Counted from the first letter of the stretch, positions 11,261-22,664 are shown. The stretch: 64,000 bases of DNA from Macrosoma leucophasiata (GCA_036365455.1 JAWQUS010000017.1:10354001-10418000), one strand, 5' to 3'. Numbers and translations: made by a program. The notes: a model not told the origin generated them from the sequence alone.

Positions 11261-11575
11261 ACCTTCATTTTATCTTTCACACATGTTTTTGTTGTGTCCG
11301 TATTGTAATATTTACATAGAGTATTTCAAAAAATTTTGATCATTTTTGTTTGTCATTATATGACACATTTGTTCAATGTCATCGTATTTTTTATTCAGCA
11401 TTTTACATTTCATAAACAGTTTATATTGTTAAAAATCACTATTTATCACACTTGTCTTTTATGTAGGAATTTGCCGATCAGTGGTATTTTATTATAAGAA
11501 AACTCTTTACTGTAAAATAAAATATATAAATGCGGAAGACACTAGGATGATGTTTTCTTTTAGAGGGTTGCCAGG
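11261..11575 (-). promoter_or_regulatory. 5' leader of the R4/Dong-like element
   Basis: AT-rich ~315 bp between the 5' edge and the ORF start. It should hold the element's promoter or processing signal if one exists. I recognise no motif in it. Confidence 0.4.
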
Positions 11576-11587
11576 TTATTATTATTA

Positions 11588-12352
11588 TCTCTCGTCAGCA
11601 CGGGGTCCAATTTGAACCCCGGACCTTTGTCAGGCTTGCGCGGGGACATGGGGGGTCCAACACGTAGAGGCCCTTTCGAGAATTTTGATCTACTTTGTAA
11701 TGGGTTATATTCGGCGGGACCTCTCTCTGACTGCATCAATAGTTAATACAGACACAGACAGACCCCGCAGAATATAATGGGACTATTGTAATGAAAAGTG
11801 ATTTGCCAAACTTTGGGCTATGTGGGTGAACTGGGGGGACTAGCTGGCTGGGCCTATGGAGTGAGATCCGGCACCTGCCTATATTCAACATCTCACATTA
11901 TCGAATCCTACTTTAGGCAGGTGGTGACTCGCCTCTCCTTGGTGGGCCCCCCAAACAGCCAACCCGATGGTCGACAGGGGGCAACACTGTTGAGAGAGGC
12001 TGGGGGTGTCGAGAGGTGTGGCCCCGGTTTCACCATCACGAGCGAGTAATCTCGAGCTCGGAGCGGGCTTCCCCGCTATTATGCCTTTAGACACTTCCAC
12101 CCCCGAGTGTATGGCTCTTTCAGAAATTTAGACAACAGCCTATTATCTAAATTTCTGCAAATGCCATACCTCTAGCGCCCCACTCTGACCGGCCAATGAA
12201 GGCAAGCCAGAGGTGAGAGACCTGATGCTCTGTCCGGCCGTACCTCTGTGTGGCGGACGAGGCGGAGCCCAGTTCTCTCGGAGGAACTCGAGATGATGGT
12301 AGGGGGTGGTGTCGCTACTCACCAACAGCTCGCCACAAGCTGCTCTGCCCCC
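11588..12352. mobile_element. Unclassified ~765-bp element, copy 3
   Basis: Third near-identical copy, hairpin at 12109-12169. On the left it is separated from the 5' edge of the R4/Dong-like element by TTA repeats (11576-11587). On the right TTATTAGTATTATT leads into satellite. It is the right half of the second composite block, displaced by the ~4-kb insertion. Confidence 0.8.
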
Positions 12353-14160
12353 TTATTAGTATTATTATTATTATAATCGATATTAGAAATAATCGATATT
12401 AAAATCGATATTAAAATCGATATTATAATCGATATTAGAAATAATCGATATTATAATCGATACAATAATCGATATTAAAATCGATATTATAATCGATATT
12501 ATGATCGATATTATAATCGATATAATAATCGATATTAAAATCGATATTAAAATCGATATTAGAAATAATCGATATTAAAATCGATATTATAATCGATATG
12601 AAAATCGATATTATAATCGATATTATGATCGATATTATAATCGATATAATAATCGATATTAAAATCGATATTAAAATCGATATTAGAAATAATCGATATT
12701 AAAATCGATATTATAATCGATATGATAATCGATATTAAAATCGATATTATAATCGATATTATAATCGATATTAAAATCGATATTAAAATCGATATTAGAA
12801 ATAATCGATATTAAAATCAATATTAGAAATAATCTATATTAAAATCGATATTAGAAATAATCGATATTTGAAATAATCGATATTACAATCGAGATTTTCA
12901 AAACCGATATTTGAAATTGTCGATATGATAATCAATTTTTGAAATATTTGATATTTGTAATAATCGATATTATAATCGATTTTGTAATCGATAATTTAAT
13001 AATCGATATTATAATCGATATTTGAAATAATCGATATTATAATCCATATTATAATCGATATTATAATCGATATTAAAATCGATATAATAATCGATATTAT
13101 AATCGATATTAAAATCGATATTATAATCGATATTAAAATCGATATAATAATCGATATTAAAATCGATATTATAATCGATATGAAAATCGATATTATAATC
13201 GATATTATGATCGATAATCGATATTACAATCGAGATTTTCAAAACCGATATTTGAAATTGTCGATATGATAATCAATTTTTGAAATATTTGATATTTGTA
13301 ATAATCGATATTATAATCGATTTTGTAATCGATAATTTAATAATCGATATTAAAATCGATATTATAATCGATATTTGAAATAATCGATATTATAATCCAT
13401 ATTATAATCGATATTATAATCGATATTAAAATCGATATAATAATCGATATTATAATCGATATTAAAATCGATATTATAATCGATATTAAAATCGATATAA
13501 TAATCGATATTAAAATCGATTTTAATATCGATATTATAATCGATATTAAAATGGATATTAGAAATAATCGATATTAAAATCGATATTATAATCGATATTA
13601 AAATCGATATTATAATCGAAATTTTACAATGTCGATATTCGATAATCGATTTTTGAAATATTCGATATTTAAAATATCGATTTAAATATCGATTTTAATA
13701 TTGATAATATCAATTTTATTATAATCGATATTAAAATCGATATTATAATCGATATGATAATCGATATTAAAATCGATATTATAATCGATATTATAATCGA
13801 TATTAAAATCGATATTAAAATCGATATTAGAAATAATCGATATTAAAATCAATATTAGAAATAATCTATATTAAAATCGATATTAGAAATAATCGATATT
13901 TGAAATAATCGATATTACAATCGAGATTTTCAAAACCGATATTTGAAATTGTCGATATGATAATCAATTTTTGAAATATTTGATATTTGTAATAATCGAT
14001 ATTATAATCGATTTTGTAATCGATAATTTAATAATCGATATTAAAATCGATATTATAATCGATATTATAATCGATATTAAAATCGATATTATAATCGATA
14101 TTTGAAATAATCGATATCATAATCGAGATTTTACAATATCGAAATTCGATAATCGATTTT
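12353..14160. repeat. ATCGAT satellite, block 3
   Basis: Same unit types as block 1. The 'gagattttcaaaaccg' module recurs near 12891, 13230 and 13921, and the 'attttacaatgtcg' module near 13621. The opening bases after the 765-bp element match those after copy 2, which supports a duplicated origin. The array ends at 14160, exactly where RTE-derived coding sequence resumes on the minus strand. Confidence 0.95.
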
Positions 14161-14585
14161 AAAATCTTCTTTAATGTAGTAAGGCGTGTCACTCAATTTT
14201 TTCTTATCTTTAAGATTTCAAATTTTATTCCCATTCTACACAAAGTTACAATAAAGGGTCTTATTTTCCCATCATCTTGTTTTTTCCCCATGCGCCTCAC
14301 CTCTTCCTTCTATGTATTCTTTATTGTAGTTTAATTTCATATTTTGGTTGATAATATTAAGTACTTTTTGCTGTAGGTCGTAGTAACCTTTTTCGCTTTC
14401 TTGCACACCAAAAAATATCAAGTTCTTTTTTCTGATAATCTTTTCGAAAAATTGTATGCGCCGGCTCTGTTCATCCACAGTATTTTGAAGGACGTCATAT
14501 TTTAATTCTAAGTTCGTAAATTTTGTGTCTATGTTGTTATTAATAATTTGAGGTATTTCCCGTATCTCATTAGTTTGTTTTATTA
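14161..14585 (-). pseudogene. RTE retrotransposon, N-terminal region (decayed)
   Basis: Minus-strand translation contains 'KKNLIFFGVQESEK' and, further on with stops, 'KKKLSDTPYYIKEDF'. These resemble the conserved N-terminal region upstream of the endonuclease in insect RTE polyproteins. The match ends at the satellite boundary (14160). It is in the same orientation as, and colinear with, the RTE piece at 958-3495, so the two are probably halves of one insertion. The 5' edge meets ATT repeats at about 14581-14593. Internal stops show it is dead. Confidence 0.75.
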
Positions 14586-14595
14586 TTATTATTCA

Positions 14596-14835
14596 ATTAC
14601 TTAATTTACTTACCGCTAAATGGTAGTGTTCAGCACCATCGTGTTCCGGTCAGGTGGTAATGTACGGCCCTGTAATTGCCGGCACAGAGGCACAACACTT
14701 TAGGCTTCAGGAGTGGTAACGCATTTGCATTTTGATCTTGGTATTTGTGTGTCTTAAGGCTGCAGTCCTCACTTAACATCAATATGAACTGCATTCCTGA
14801 TTGCCAAGGCCATTACATTAAAAAAAGTAGATTTT
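14596..14835 (+). mobile_element. Dispersed short repeat E, copy 1
   Basis: Shares 'gctaaatggtagtgttcagc', 'tgttccggtcaggtggtaat' and 'gaactgca' words, and an A-rich end, with copies near 30.2, 30.7, 49.3-50.7 and 62.7 kb. It has no ORF. The family is a diverged SINE or LINE-end; I cannot place it further. Confidence 0.7.
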
Positions 14836-16572
14836 TTATTCATGAAAAAATAGTGTAAACGAAATATGTACATGAGGAAGAAAAAGGGTCATATTGTAAA
14901 ATGGCCAACATTAGAACATCCCTGCATCCCGGCTTTACCCACTTATCACGAGGAAAACAAATCTAAGGATTAAATGAGAACGAAACATCTTATCGGGCGA
15001 CGGCTGAAAGTATTTTCAAAGGACGTCTGAAGAATTCCAATCTTTCTATAAAAGAACTTGACTGGAACTTCAACTTGCACCTTTAATAGCTTCTTTTATT
15101 TTTAGCTGTGGTTAAATATGGGCATTGCAAAAATATGTTCTAGAAGTTTATGTTAATAATCAAGTCCTTTGCTGTTTTCAGTTCACTGCCGTCGCGATAA
15201 AACTAGATGGAACTGTTTCGCTTACTAATACGGAAATACATAGCTCAAAATACCGTGAACAATTCCTTCAGAGACGAACTTTTCGACGTTGGAAGCAACA
15301 AAGTCGTAAATTTGAGTGAGCAGTAACTTATTTTTACGTTTAAATAAGCATAATAAGGTAGTAAACAGCGAATAGTTTTTCTAAAACTTTGTGCAAACAT
15401 CAATCCTTTCACACATTGGTATGCAGGCAGCGTGGGTAGAAATGCAAAACACTTACCCTCGCTAGGGTTTAAAGCGTAAAACTTTTTCTGTCCCAGAGAT
15501 TATTCTAGTCTCGTAGTTCTGCAGCTTTGCGTGTTTGAGGTTTGAAGTATTTTTCGGTTGAGCCCTGTTTCATTATAAATTTTTAGTAACTAATATTCAA
15601 AGCGATCAAATAACTTTCAATTACACGACTGAAATGTAAAGAAGTAACGGTCTCTGTAACTCGACCTGCCGGAAAAGCGTTCCGATATTCGAGTCCTGCT
15701 GTTGAAAATTGTTAAAAACACAATATAATTTGAGCCGTATTAGGCAAAGATTTTGGATTTTGTTCCTTCTTGTTAACTCCCCTATGGACAGAATGAAATA
15801 CTGGGTACGTGCTGTATAATGATGTCTTATTAATACAATAATCTTCCCCGCGTATACATAACTTATTACTATGTTCATGGAAGTCTTTCGTTTAATAATA
15901 CGGTAAATTTATTTATTTCCCACTATCGAATGTCTATTAGAAAACAGAACGTTCTGACTGAAACTTGGTTTACATGTATATAAATGTCCCTTATAGTTGT
16001 ATCCCAATCATGCTTCATTCCGATGCGCTACAAGCTTGCGATGCGCTTCATATTTTTCTATTAGTAGTTAAAGTTATTTAAAAGACACTTCCACCAAGTA
16101 AAATCGTTTTAAATAGATCTTTAAAAAATGTAGTATGTTTTTTATATACATTTTTCTATCATAATGAACACAAAAAGCGTCGCTCATTTTACTTCGTTAT
16201 TCTTTTATAATTAAGAAATCCAAACTTCAAAGTGGAAGATATTGTTTTTTAATTTTATTTCAAAATGTGTAATTAAGTTAGTCCAACGCTTGCATTGCTA
16301 AATTAGCTGACATTGCAGGTAACAAGGCGGAGGAAATAACTGTACGGAATTTGAGACTTACTTTATATTCTTCGCTTTATATTGGTTTTGTTATAGGAAA
16401 CCAGTTTCATAAATGTTTGAACGAATTGTTTATTTCCGTTGCTAACGAGACTTAATTAGAGTTATTATATAAATTAGTAGTTAGATGCCCAGTTACCTAG
16501 TACTACATAATACAATATGATTAAAAAATAATAACGTTTAACACTAAATTGCCCGTGCATAACTGTTTATTA
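14836..16572. other. AT-rich sequence without recognised features
   Basis: Ordinary-looking AT-rich sequence with only short ORFs (64 and 85 aa), neither resembling a known family. I see no repeat copies of the window's families. Confidence 0.5.
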
Positions 16573-16575
16573 TTA

Positions 16576-16991
16576 AGCCGCGTATCCATTAGGCAATAAT
16601 TGACGCGCAACACTAAACGCTCAACATGTTCGGCAACGTAAGAAAACAACGGACATCCAGATGGCGCAAAACATGACGCGGGGCTTGTTGTTTGCATCGC
16701 AGTTGAGCATAATTGTTGTTAAGTCAAGTACGTGACGCGCAATAGTTTATGTAGTGTGGTGCAACGAACGAGTGCTCAAATTTAGTAATTTCTAGCCATT
16801 CACCAACGTTGTTTTTTCTTTTTGATGCTTTTTTCGATATTTATCGAAAAAAGCAACCTTCGTGGCTGAAATCAACACTAGTTCCTCGAGCGATATGTTG
16901 TTGACGACTGTGAATGTGTGGACAGACAACGTTGTTAAACAAAAGTTCCGCGTGAAAAGCCAACAAGAAGTTGCCTAGTGGATAAGCGGCT
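16576..16991. mobile_element. TIR element, PIF/Harbinger-like MITE
   Basis: Ends are inverted repeats of about 22 bp: 'agccgcgtatccattaggca' on the left and its imperfect complement 'tgcctagtggataagcggct' on the right. Both are flanked by TTA (16573-16575 and 16992-16994), and a 3-bp TWA duplication is characteristic of PIF/Harbinger. Length is 416 bp with no transposase. A perfect 12-bp stem, GCTTTTTTCGAT/ATCGAAAAAAGC, lies inside at 16827-16854. Confidence 0.65.
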
Positions 16992-17222
16992 TTAGGAACG
17001 TTAACGCAAACACTTTGTGACCTTCTAGTTTTTTTACGCAAATGTTTATGATAGGTTTCATCCGTCAACATGTTTGGTTACCACTCTTTCTCCTCGCATC
17101 ATATTCCTCATTACTAAGGATCGTGATTAACGCTTGCAAACCGGATATCTGGATATATGAATTAGCCGGAAACCAGCAAATTTCTAAGTCAGATTATTTA
17201 GTTCTAAAACGAATATAGGTCA

Positions 17223-17456
17223 TAGCTGACTACAGCCATTCGGCACCCGACCAACACCGCCTCGTTTTACAGCGTCCATTCGTTTTCGACGTGTGGTTGA
17301 CCGGTGGTCCACGGGTGAACGACGCGCGCGGACCACTCGGGAACAGCGAGTTGACAATGCAAAGTCAACGTAAGACAAGCTAGTGGTCACCGAGCGGTCC
17401 ACAAGGCCCGCGCATGGTCGGGCGCTGATCGTGTGCCGGGAGGCCGTAGTGAGCTA
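17223..17456. mobile_element. GC-rich TIR element (MITE)
   Basis: A GC-rich island in AT-rich DNA. Left end 'tagctgactacagcc' and right end (complement) 'tagctcactacggcc' agree over about 40 bp with mismatches. Inner segments such as 'gtggtccac' and 'cggaccac' also pair, so much of the unit could fold. I see no clear target duplication. Superfamily unknown. Confidence 0.55.
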
Positions 17457-18258
17457 CCTTTATACTGATATTATGCAACGTTTACACGCATACATACATA
17501 TCTATTCATAGAGCAACTTTCTAACCATTAATTTCTCTTCTCTTGTTTGTCCTAGTTAATTTGTTTTTGGAATACTTCGGATTGATTTATTTCTTGAAGT
17601 TGGACGAAGAAGAAGAAGTCCACCAAACTGGACTGTTAATTTCAGGTACACATCCCAGGCTCGTGATGGAAGATTTTGGTTCTTAATTGGTCGGTTGATT
17701 GCCAATATCGTCACATAAAAAACCAATGATGTTTAAAAACTAAAAATTTAATCATATTTATTAAACAATCGCTAAAAGAAGTCAGTACGCAAATAAAAAG
17801 TCGAGCGGGAAATTTATTGTAGTTTTTACAATTTTACGGTCACCGAATTCGGCAGGAATACCAAGGGAGACATTACAGGAGATTTCTCAGATTTACTTCA
17901 AGCTAGTGCCAGATACGGTTTAAGAAATATATATACTCTCATCTGTTATTTGGTGATGACTAAAATAATGTGTTAGATAAGGTATAGATAGCTATTTCCA
18001 AATGGATTGCTTTATTAACTACTGAGTAGTTTTAAGTTTTTCCGTTTTGTTCTTGGTGGAAGTCAACTATTAGTAAATATAATAGGAAATATCCGATTAC
18101 CGATTTTTTCCTTAGTACTTTAGTAAAACTGGCGTTATCAGTATATCAGTTATTTAACTGTTATTTTTTTTAATTAAAAATAACTCTTATTTCTACTTAC
18201 CTGCATATCCAATTGTTGCTTTTATTTTAAATCTTACTTTTATATTATAATAGTTGAC
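17457..18258. other. Unassigned AT-rich sequence
   Basis: I see no gene, array or copy of the window's repeat families. Confidence 0.5.
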
Positions 18259-18905
18259 CTACTAGCTGACCCGACAAACGTTGTTCGGACATACAATAAA
18301 TGTTTAAGCCATGTCCTAAAAATAAATTAAAAAAACAACAGGTTGGTGCCATCATCGGTGTGAGCAACGCGTTCGAAGATATAATAGATAAAGCAAGCTA
18401 TCCTGAACTCTGCCACAGAGGTCAGAGGGTTTAGGCATTATGCGTCTTTGATGAAAGCACCCAGGTGGTTGATTTTTTTAGTCACCTCCAACTGTTATCG
18501 TTACACAAGCAGTCCGCCCCGGCCTCACACGCGTGAATTATTACATTACTTACCCCAATAAAAAGAGAACCGCTTTGGTCTCTAGTACTTTCATTTTTTA
18601 ATCTGTTGTCAAATTATTAATCAACATCAATCATGACATCGGCTCTCATCTGTCTACAAGTGTATGTGATACATACAACAAAGAAACTATTAACCAAGTT
18701 ACAGTTATTTTTATGTGCATCTAATTAAAAATATCCTAAAGAACTTCTGAACGGGATAAAAAGTATTATATGTGCTACATCCATATTATATGACTCTACC
18801 TGTATATAAAATTTAATTGAAATCCGTCTAGCCGCTTTAGTGTGATTGAGGAACAAACAAACAAACATGCATACTTTCACATTCATAATACCTACTAGTA
18901 GGTTT
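18259..18905 (+). mobile_element. Dispersed repeat G-like ('actagctgacccg' edge), copy at 18.3 kb
   Basis: Begins 'actagctgacccgacaaacg', an edge I recognise from a widespread lepidopteran repeat, and ends in 'aaacaaacaaacatgcatac' with 'cattcataata'. It is diverged, with no ORF. Related edges occur at 23.66, 40.42, 44.62, 48.64, 56.42 and 56.61 kb. Confidence 0.55.
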
Positions 18906-21179
18906 AGTACCTAGGCGCGTGACTTAACTAAGCAACCCATTTACTGTTTACATATTGTTATTTTACAATTTAAGGGTAGATGTTTCTTATACTGTATCTT
19001 AGACTACTCCTCTAGAGGGAAATCACAAAATGGAGCATCATTGTAACATTCGTCAAGCTCGAAAGAAAATTTCATTAAAAAATTTATTACCATATTGAAG
19101 AAGGGCGAAATATCCTCGCCTGTCTTATTTCTTACTTGATGTTCCGTTCGATGGAGTTTCAGGACGAAAAATAATTGTTATTCAGACTGCAAAGATAATT
19201 TCATTAAATAACTTCCGTACTTGTGTATTGGAAAGATTTCACAGAATACACCCCTTGGACGCAAAAGTACGATTGTTTCAAACGAGCTTATCAAATAAAT
19301 TCGGTACTCAGAATTTGAAATTGAATGCTATTTTAGGCTGCGTAATATATTGTTGCGAAACATCCGTACTCTTCCGTTAGTACACGTGCAAGAAAATGTA
19401 TCCTTAAATCGAACCAGAACAAACGCCATTCGCAACTGTTTTTTTTTGTAATAGTTATTTAAAACGTTGTTTAATAAACATAATTAATAGTCTGTATAGG
19501 CGAAGATAAAACAAATATTAATATAATTAATAATAATATGATCACTAGTTCCCTAAGTACAGACACATAAATCTAAATATTGTTATCTTGTTTTAATTCA
19601 ATTCAATTTTAGTAACTAAGTACTGTAACAATATTATTTAAGATCTTTGTATAAACTTAGTTGGCCAATAAAGAATTGAATTGAATTGAATCTTGTTTTA
19701 CATATTTATACCTCAGGTATGTCAGGACCTCTCTGCCTAACCCGTAAGGGACCTGGAGTGAAGATACATATATATACATATATACATATTTATAGGGCTA
19801 TAAACCATAAATGAATACAACATCACATGTATTGAATGGATATCTTTATCCTTTAGTAAAATCAGACTAGTTTTAAATACGCATATTTATGCACTGTTTA
19901 TTTTTAAAAATAAAAAAATAATTGGAATAAATAAAAAAGTAGGCAATTCATTCAATACAAAACTGCTTAAAAATTTTACTCTAACTATGAAGCTTAATTC
20001 ACATTAGGAGTTTCTGTATAAGTTTATAAAAATGTACCGAAACTATTATTCACTTGTGAATACTAACTCATACTGTCTTAGTATGTCTGTTCACGACAAG
20101 TTTTCTTTAAAGAAAAATGTCATGTCACCCTGAAAAATCGGTAAATCGAGTTTGTGCGCTGCGGGCGCGCGACTCGGACACATGTAGGTATAAATCTGAG
20201 CAATCCTCACGTCGGCACACAAACTGATATAGATTATCAACCCACGGCCCTCATTCTTACAAAGACTTATCGATCCAAACCCTAGGAATACTTCAAAACA
20301 AAGGACGGATAAGAAGATTAAAGTACCGACACTTTGTTGAAGAATGAAATAGAAAATATAACGGGAAAACATTGCTCAAAATAGAAAACGTTAGTCAAAC
20401 ATCCAATGTCTTTCATACCAAATAAGCGAATGTAGATGACATTGGTGTACAGGTTTTGGAAACTCAACAACAGTGCTTAAAATAGAGTAAAGTAATAGCA
20501 AATTGATGCTCACATAGGGACTGTGTCAGCAATATAAAGCCATCGCAGATATTTGTAACTGGTAAAGTGAAATTTTATACACTCAGATCGAAATCGTTTT
20601 TATCGTATGGTAAATAAGGTGAGTTAGTACGGTCGTAATTCTTAGTTAGGTCTAAATTAATTGATTCTTCTTGTGTTGTGTCTTTGCAACAGATAATCTG
20701 GAATATTTTTGTTATTAACCAGTTAAAGTTGTTTTTTCAGTCCGGATCGAAGGACCAAATGCAATTGCTTGATAGTTGGTGTAAATCATTATTTGTATTC
20801 TAATTCATCGAAATGCTAGGTGTAACATGTTTCAGAATATGTTTTTATCAGCCTTTTTCTGACCTGTGTCTAATCATGGCAAATCTCTTTTCTCTTCCAC
20901 TTCCGCCAGTCATGCTATCAACATTCTGTCTCGTCCTGAGTGTAGTATGATTTCGTCTTTCCATCTCATTACTGATATACCACGCGGTCTGATATGTGCT
21001 CGTGCACTCTATTTCAGCAGTTTTCTTATCCATCTTTCGTAGTTCATAAGAGTAATACGTCCTGCACATCACCGCTTCTGCTTAACTATCAGTTCAATTA
21101 TATCTTTAACTTAAAGGGTAACCTGTTGTTTGTGCCTCAGCGGGACACAATGAAAACACCTTTTGGTATCTTTTAAAAC
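18906..21179. other. Unassigned AT-rich sequence with a TTGAA simple repeat
   Basis: A short TTGAA-type repeat at about 19670-19693 follows 'ggccaataaag', which looks like a LINE or SINE 3' tail. The 93-aa minus ORF at 20091-20372 matches no family I know. I see nothing else. Confidence 0.45.
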
Positions 21180-21325
21180 CATATTTCGATTAATTAAAGT
21201 AAAAGGTTTACAGAGACGTGTTCACTAGATTGCGGATTGTATAGCGAATAATATGTTGAATTGTCGTCGGTAGTATAACAATAAAACGTTGCACTTTGCG
21301 TGCATTAAAACATCAGGCGTTAACA
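21180..21325 (-). repeat. Probable start of a BEL/Pao LTR
   Basis: On the minus strand the integrase-side sequence ends in a purine run, 'cgagggggagga' (complement of 21326-21337), then 'TGTTAACGCC'. That is the usual polypurine tract followed by a TG-initiated LTR. The LTR's far end cannot be placed, so the left coordinate is nominal. Confidence 0.5.
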
Positions 21326-21368
21326 TCCTCCCCCTCGTTGGAAGTCTGCAGCCGGAGATGTTGCCACA

Positions 21369-22271
21369 TCAATGTTGTTCCTCTGGCGACGGCAAGGGGC
21401 AGAGGCGAGTTAGAAGGTGTCGAAGAAGGCCCTTGCTTGTCTTCACTTCGGCGACTCGGGCTATATTGTCTGGTCCAGTAAATAGCTTCTCTACTCGACC
21501 GAGGCGCCAGCATAGTGGAAGTGTGTTCTCTTCTTGAAGAAGTACTAAATCACCCAGTTTCAAGCTCGAGGTGTTCGTCTTCCACTTGGTGCGTTGTTGC
21601 AGCTCCGAAATGTATTCTCTCTGCCATCGGAGCCAAAAATGTTGACGCAATTGTTCAAGACGAGAGTATCGTTGCAGCTGGTTTGAGTTGTATTCTGTGA
21701 TCACTGGTGTAGGCAGTGCAGTTAAGGATCTGCCTATTAAAAAGTGCCCAGGGGTAAGGACTGACAGATCATTGGGACTAGGAGACAAGGGACACATGGG
21801 ACGGCTGTTGAGGATGGCCTCTACTTGAGCAAATAGAGTCGTCAACTCCTCGAAGGTTAAATGACTGTTTCCCATTACGCGTTTAATGTGGTGTTTCGCG
21901 GATTTAACACCGGCCTCCCATATACCACCGAAACGAGGAGCATAAGAAGGCGAAAAAATGTAACGTATACCTTCGTCACTTGCAAAATCAGATAGGGAGT
22001 TGCGAGTTGTCTTTATGAATTCTCCAAATTCTTTAGCCGTCGCAACGAAGTTACCTCCGCTGTCGCAAAAAACTTCAGATGGCTTGCCGCGACGAGCTAC
22101 AAAACGACGAAATGTCATAATGAAGGCATCTTTTGTAAGATCGCTGGTAGCTTCTAAATGTATGCACTTGTAACGCAGACAAACAAATAGACAGAGGTAG
22201 CATTTAATAACTCTTGATCCACGTCCTTTGCGATTAATTATGTGAAATGGACCGGCAAAGTCTATGCCCAC
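21369..22271 (-). pseudogene. BEL/Pao retrotransposon integrase core and C-terminus
   Basis: The open frame of about 300 codons begins 'MGIDFAGPF', the start of the BEL/Pao integrase core. It carries a second acidic motif 'CDSGGNF' (first core Asp at residue 3) and 'PRFGGIWEAGVKSAKHH', which holds the DDE glutamate region. Then come BEL-type C-terminal sequence ('LTPGHFLIG', 'WLRWQREYISELQQRTKW') and a basic tail. Integrase joins retrotransposon cDNA to host DNA. The frame is open, but its zinc-binding N-terminus is in another frame and partly deleted, so the unit is a relic. A polypurine tract and LTR start follow on the 3' side. Confidence 0.88.
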
Positions 22272-22305
22272 AGAGTTGAATAGTAAATCTTACTAATAAT
22301 AGCAA

Positions 22306-22664
22306 TATCTACTAATCTACTAATGATAGCAATAGCTGCGGGCCAGCATGTAAATTTCGTTTATGTGTATATTCAAAAAATAGACGAGTAAAATAATGAT
22401 TTGCATGTAAAAGAGTTGGATGTTTCCAGTTATAACTAAAATCGGATGCTTCGATGCGACCAACAACACGAATAACAGGGCCATCGACAAATGGACTCAA
22501 TGACAATAAATTAGATTTAGAGCTCAATGATTTATCTTTAGATAATAGTTCGTATTCTGTAGGAAACGACTGTTTTTGTACGAAACTACAAAGATATAAA
22601 AATGCATTATTTAACTCATTGACAGATAAATTAGAAGATAGTTTATTATTTGAAGTTTTTAAAA
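22306..22664 (-). pseudogene. BEL/Pao region upstream of integrase, truncated
   Basis: Minus-strand reading contains '[12 protein letters not shown]', '[10 protein letters not shown]' and an HH-containing stretch 'KHPTLLHANHYFTRL' ending 'HAGPQLLLSLVD' and a stop. This is the RNase H-to-integrase linker and the first half of the integrase zinc domain. The cysteine half is missing: about 60 residues are replaced by a small duplication of 'ctactaat.atagcaata'. At 22664/22665 the coding match stops at the GC-rich minisatellite. Confidence 0.82.

Larger units (their letters stand above)
7505..11575 (-). mobile_element. Full-length R4/Dong-clade non-LTR retrotransposon
   Basis: Runs 5' to 3' from about 11575 to about 7505 on the minus strand, roughly 4.07 kb: a ~315-bp 5' leader, one long ORF, and a ~140-bp AT-rich 3' UTR. 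Both edges meet TAA/ATT microsatellite, the target class known for Dong of Bombyx mori. A truncated relative of its 3' end lies at 51445-51637. The word 'gggttgcc' occurs at both outer edges (7482-7489 and 11566-11573), so the right boundary is uncertain by about 10 bases. It lies in the second composite block only and so is younger than the block duplication. Confidence 0.85.

Noticed and set aside
11261..11575. A 5' LTR for the Dong-like element
   Set aside because: No matching direct repeat exists at the other end. RT motifs and endonuclease type are of non-LTR elements.
3496..14160. CRISPR-like array
   Set aside because: The repeats are 12-16 bp, contiguous and palindromic, with no unique spacers, and the window is clearly eukaryotic.
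16841..17071. 76-aa ORF as a transposase remnant
   Set aside because: It overlaps the end of a MITE and runs into flanking sequence. No catalytic motif.
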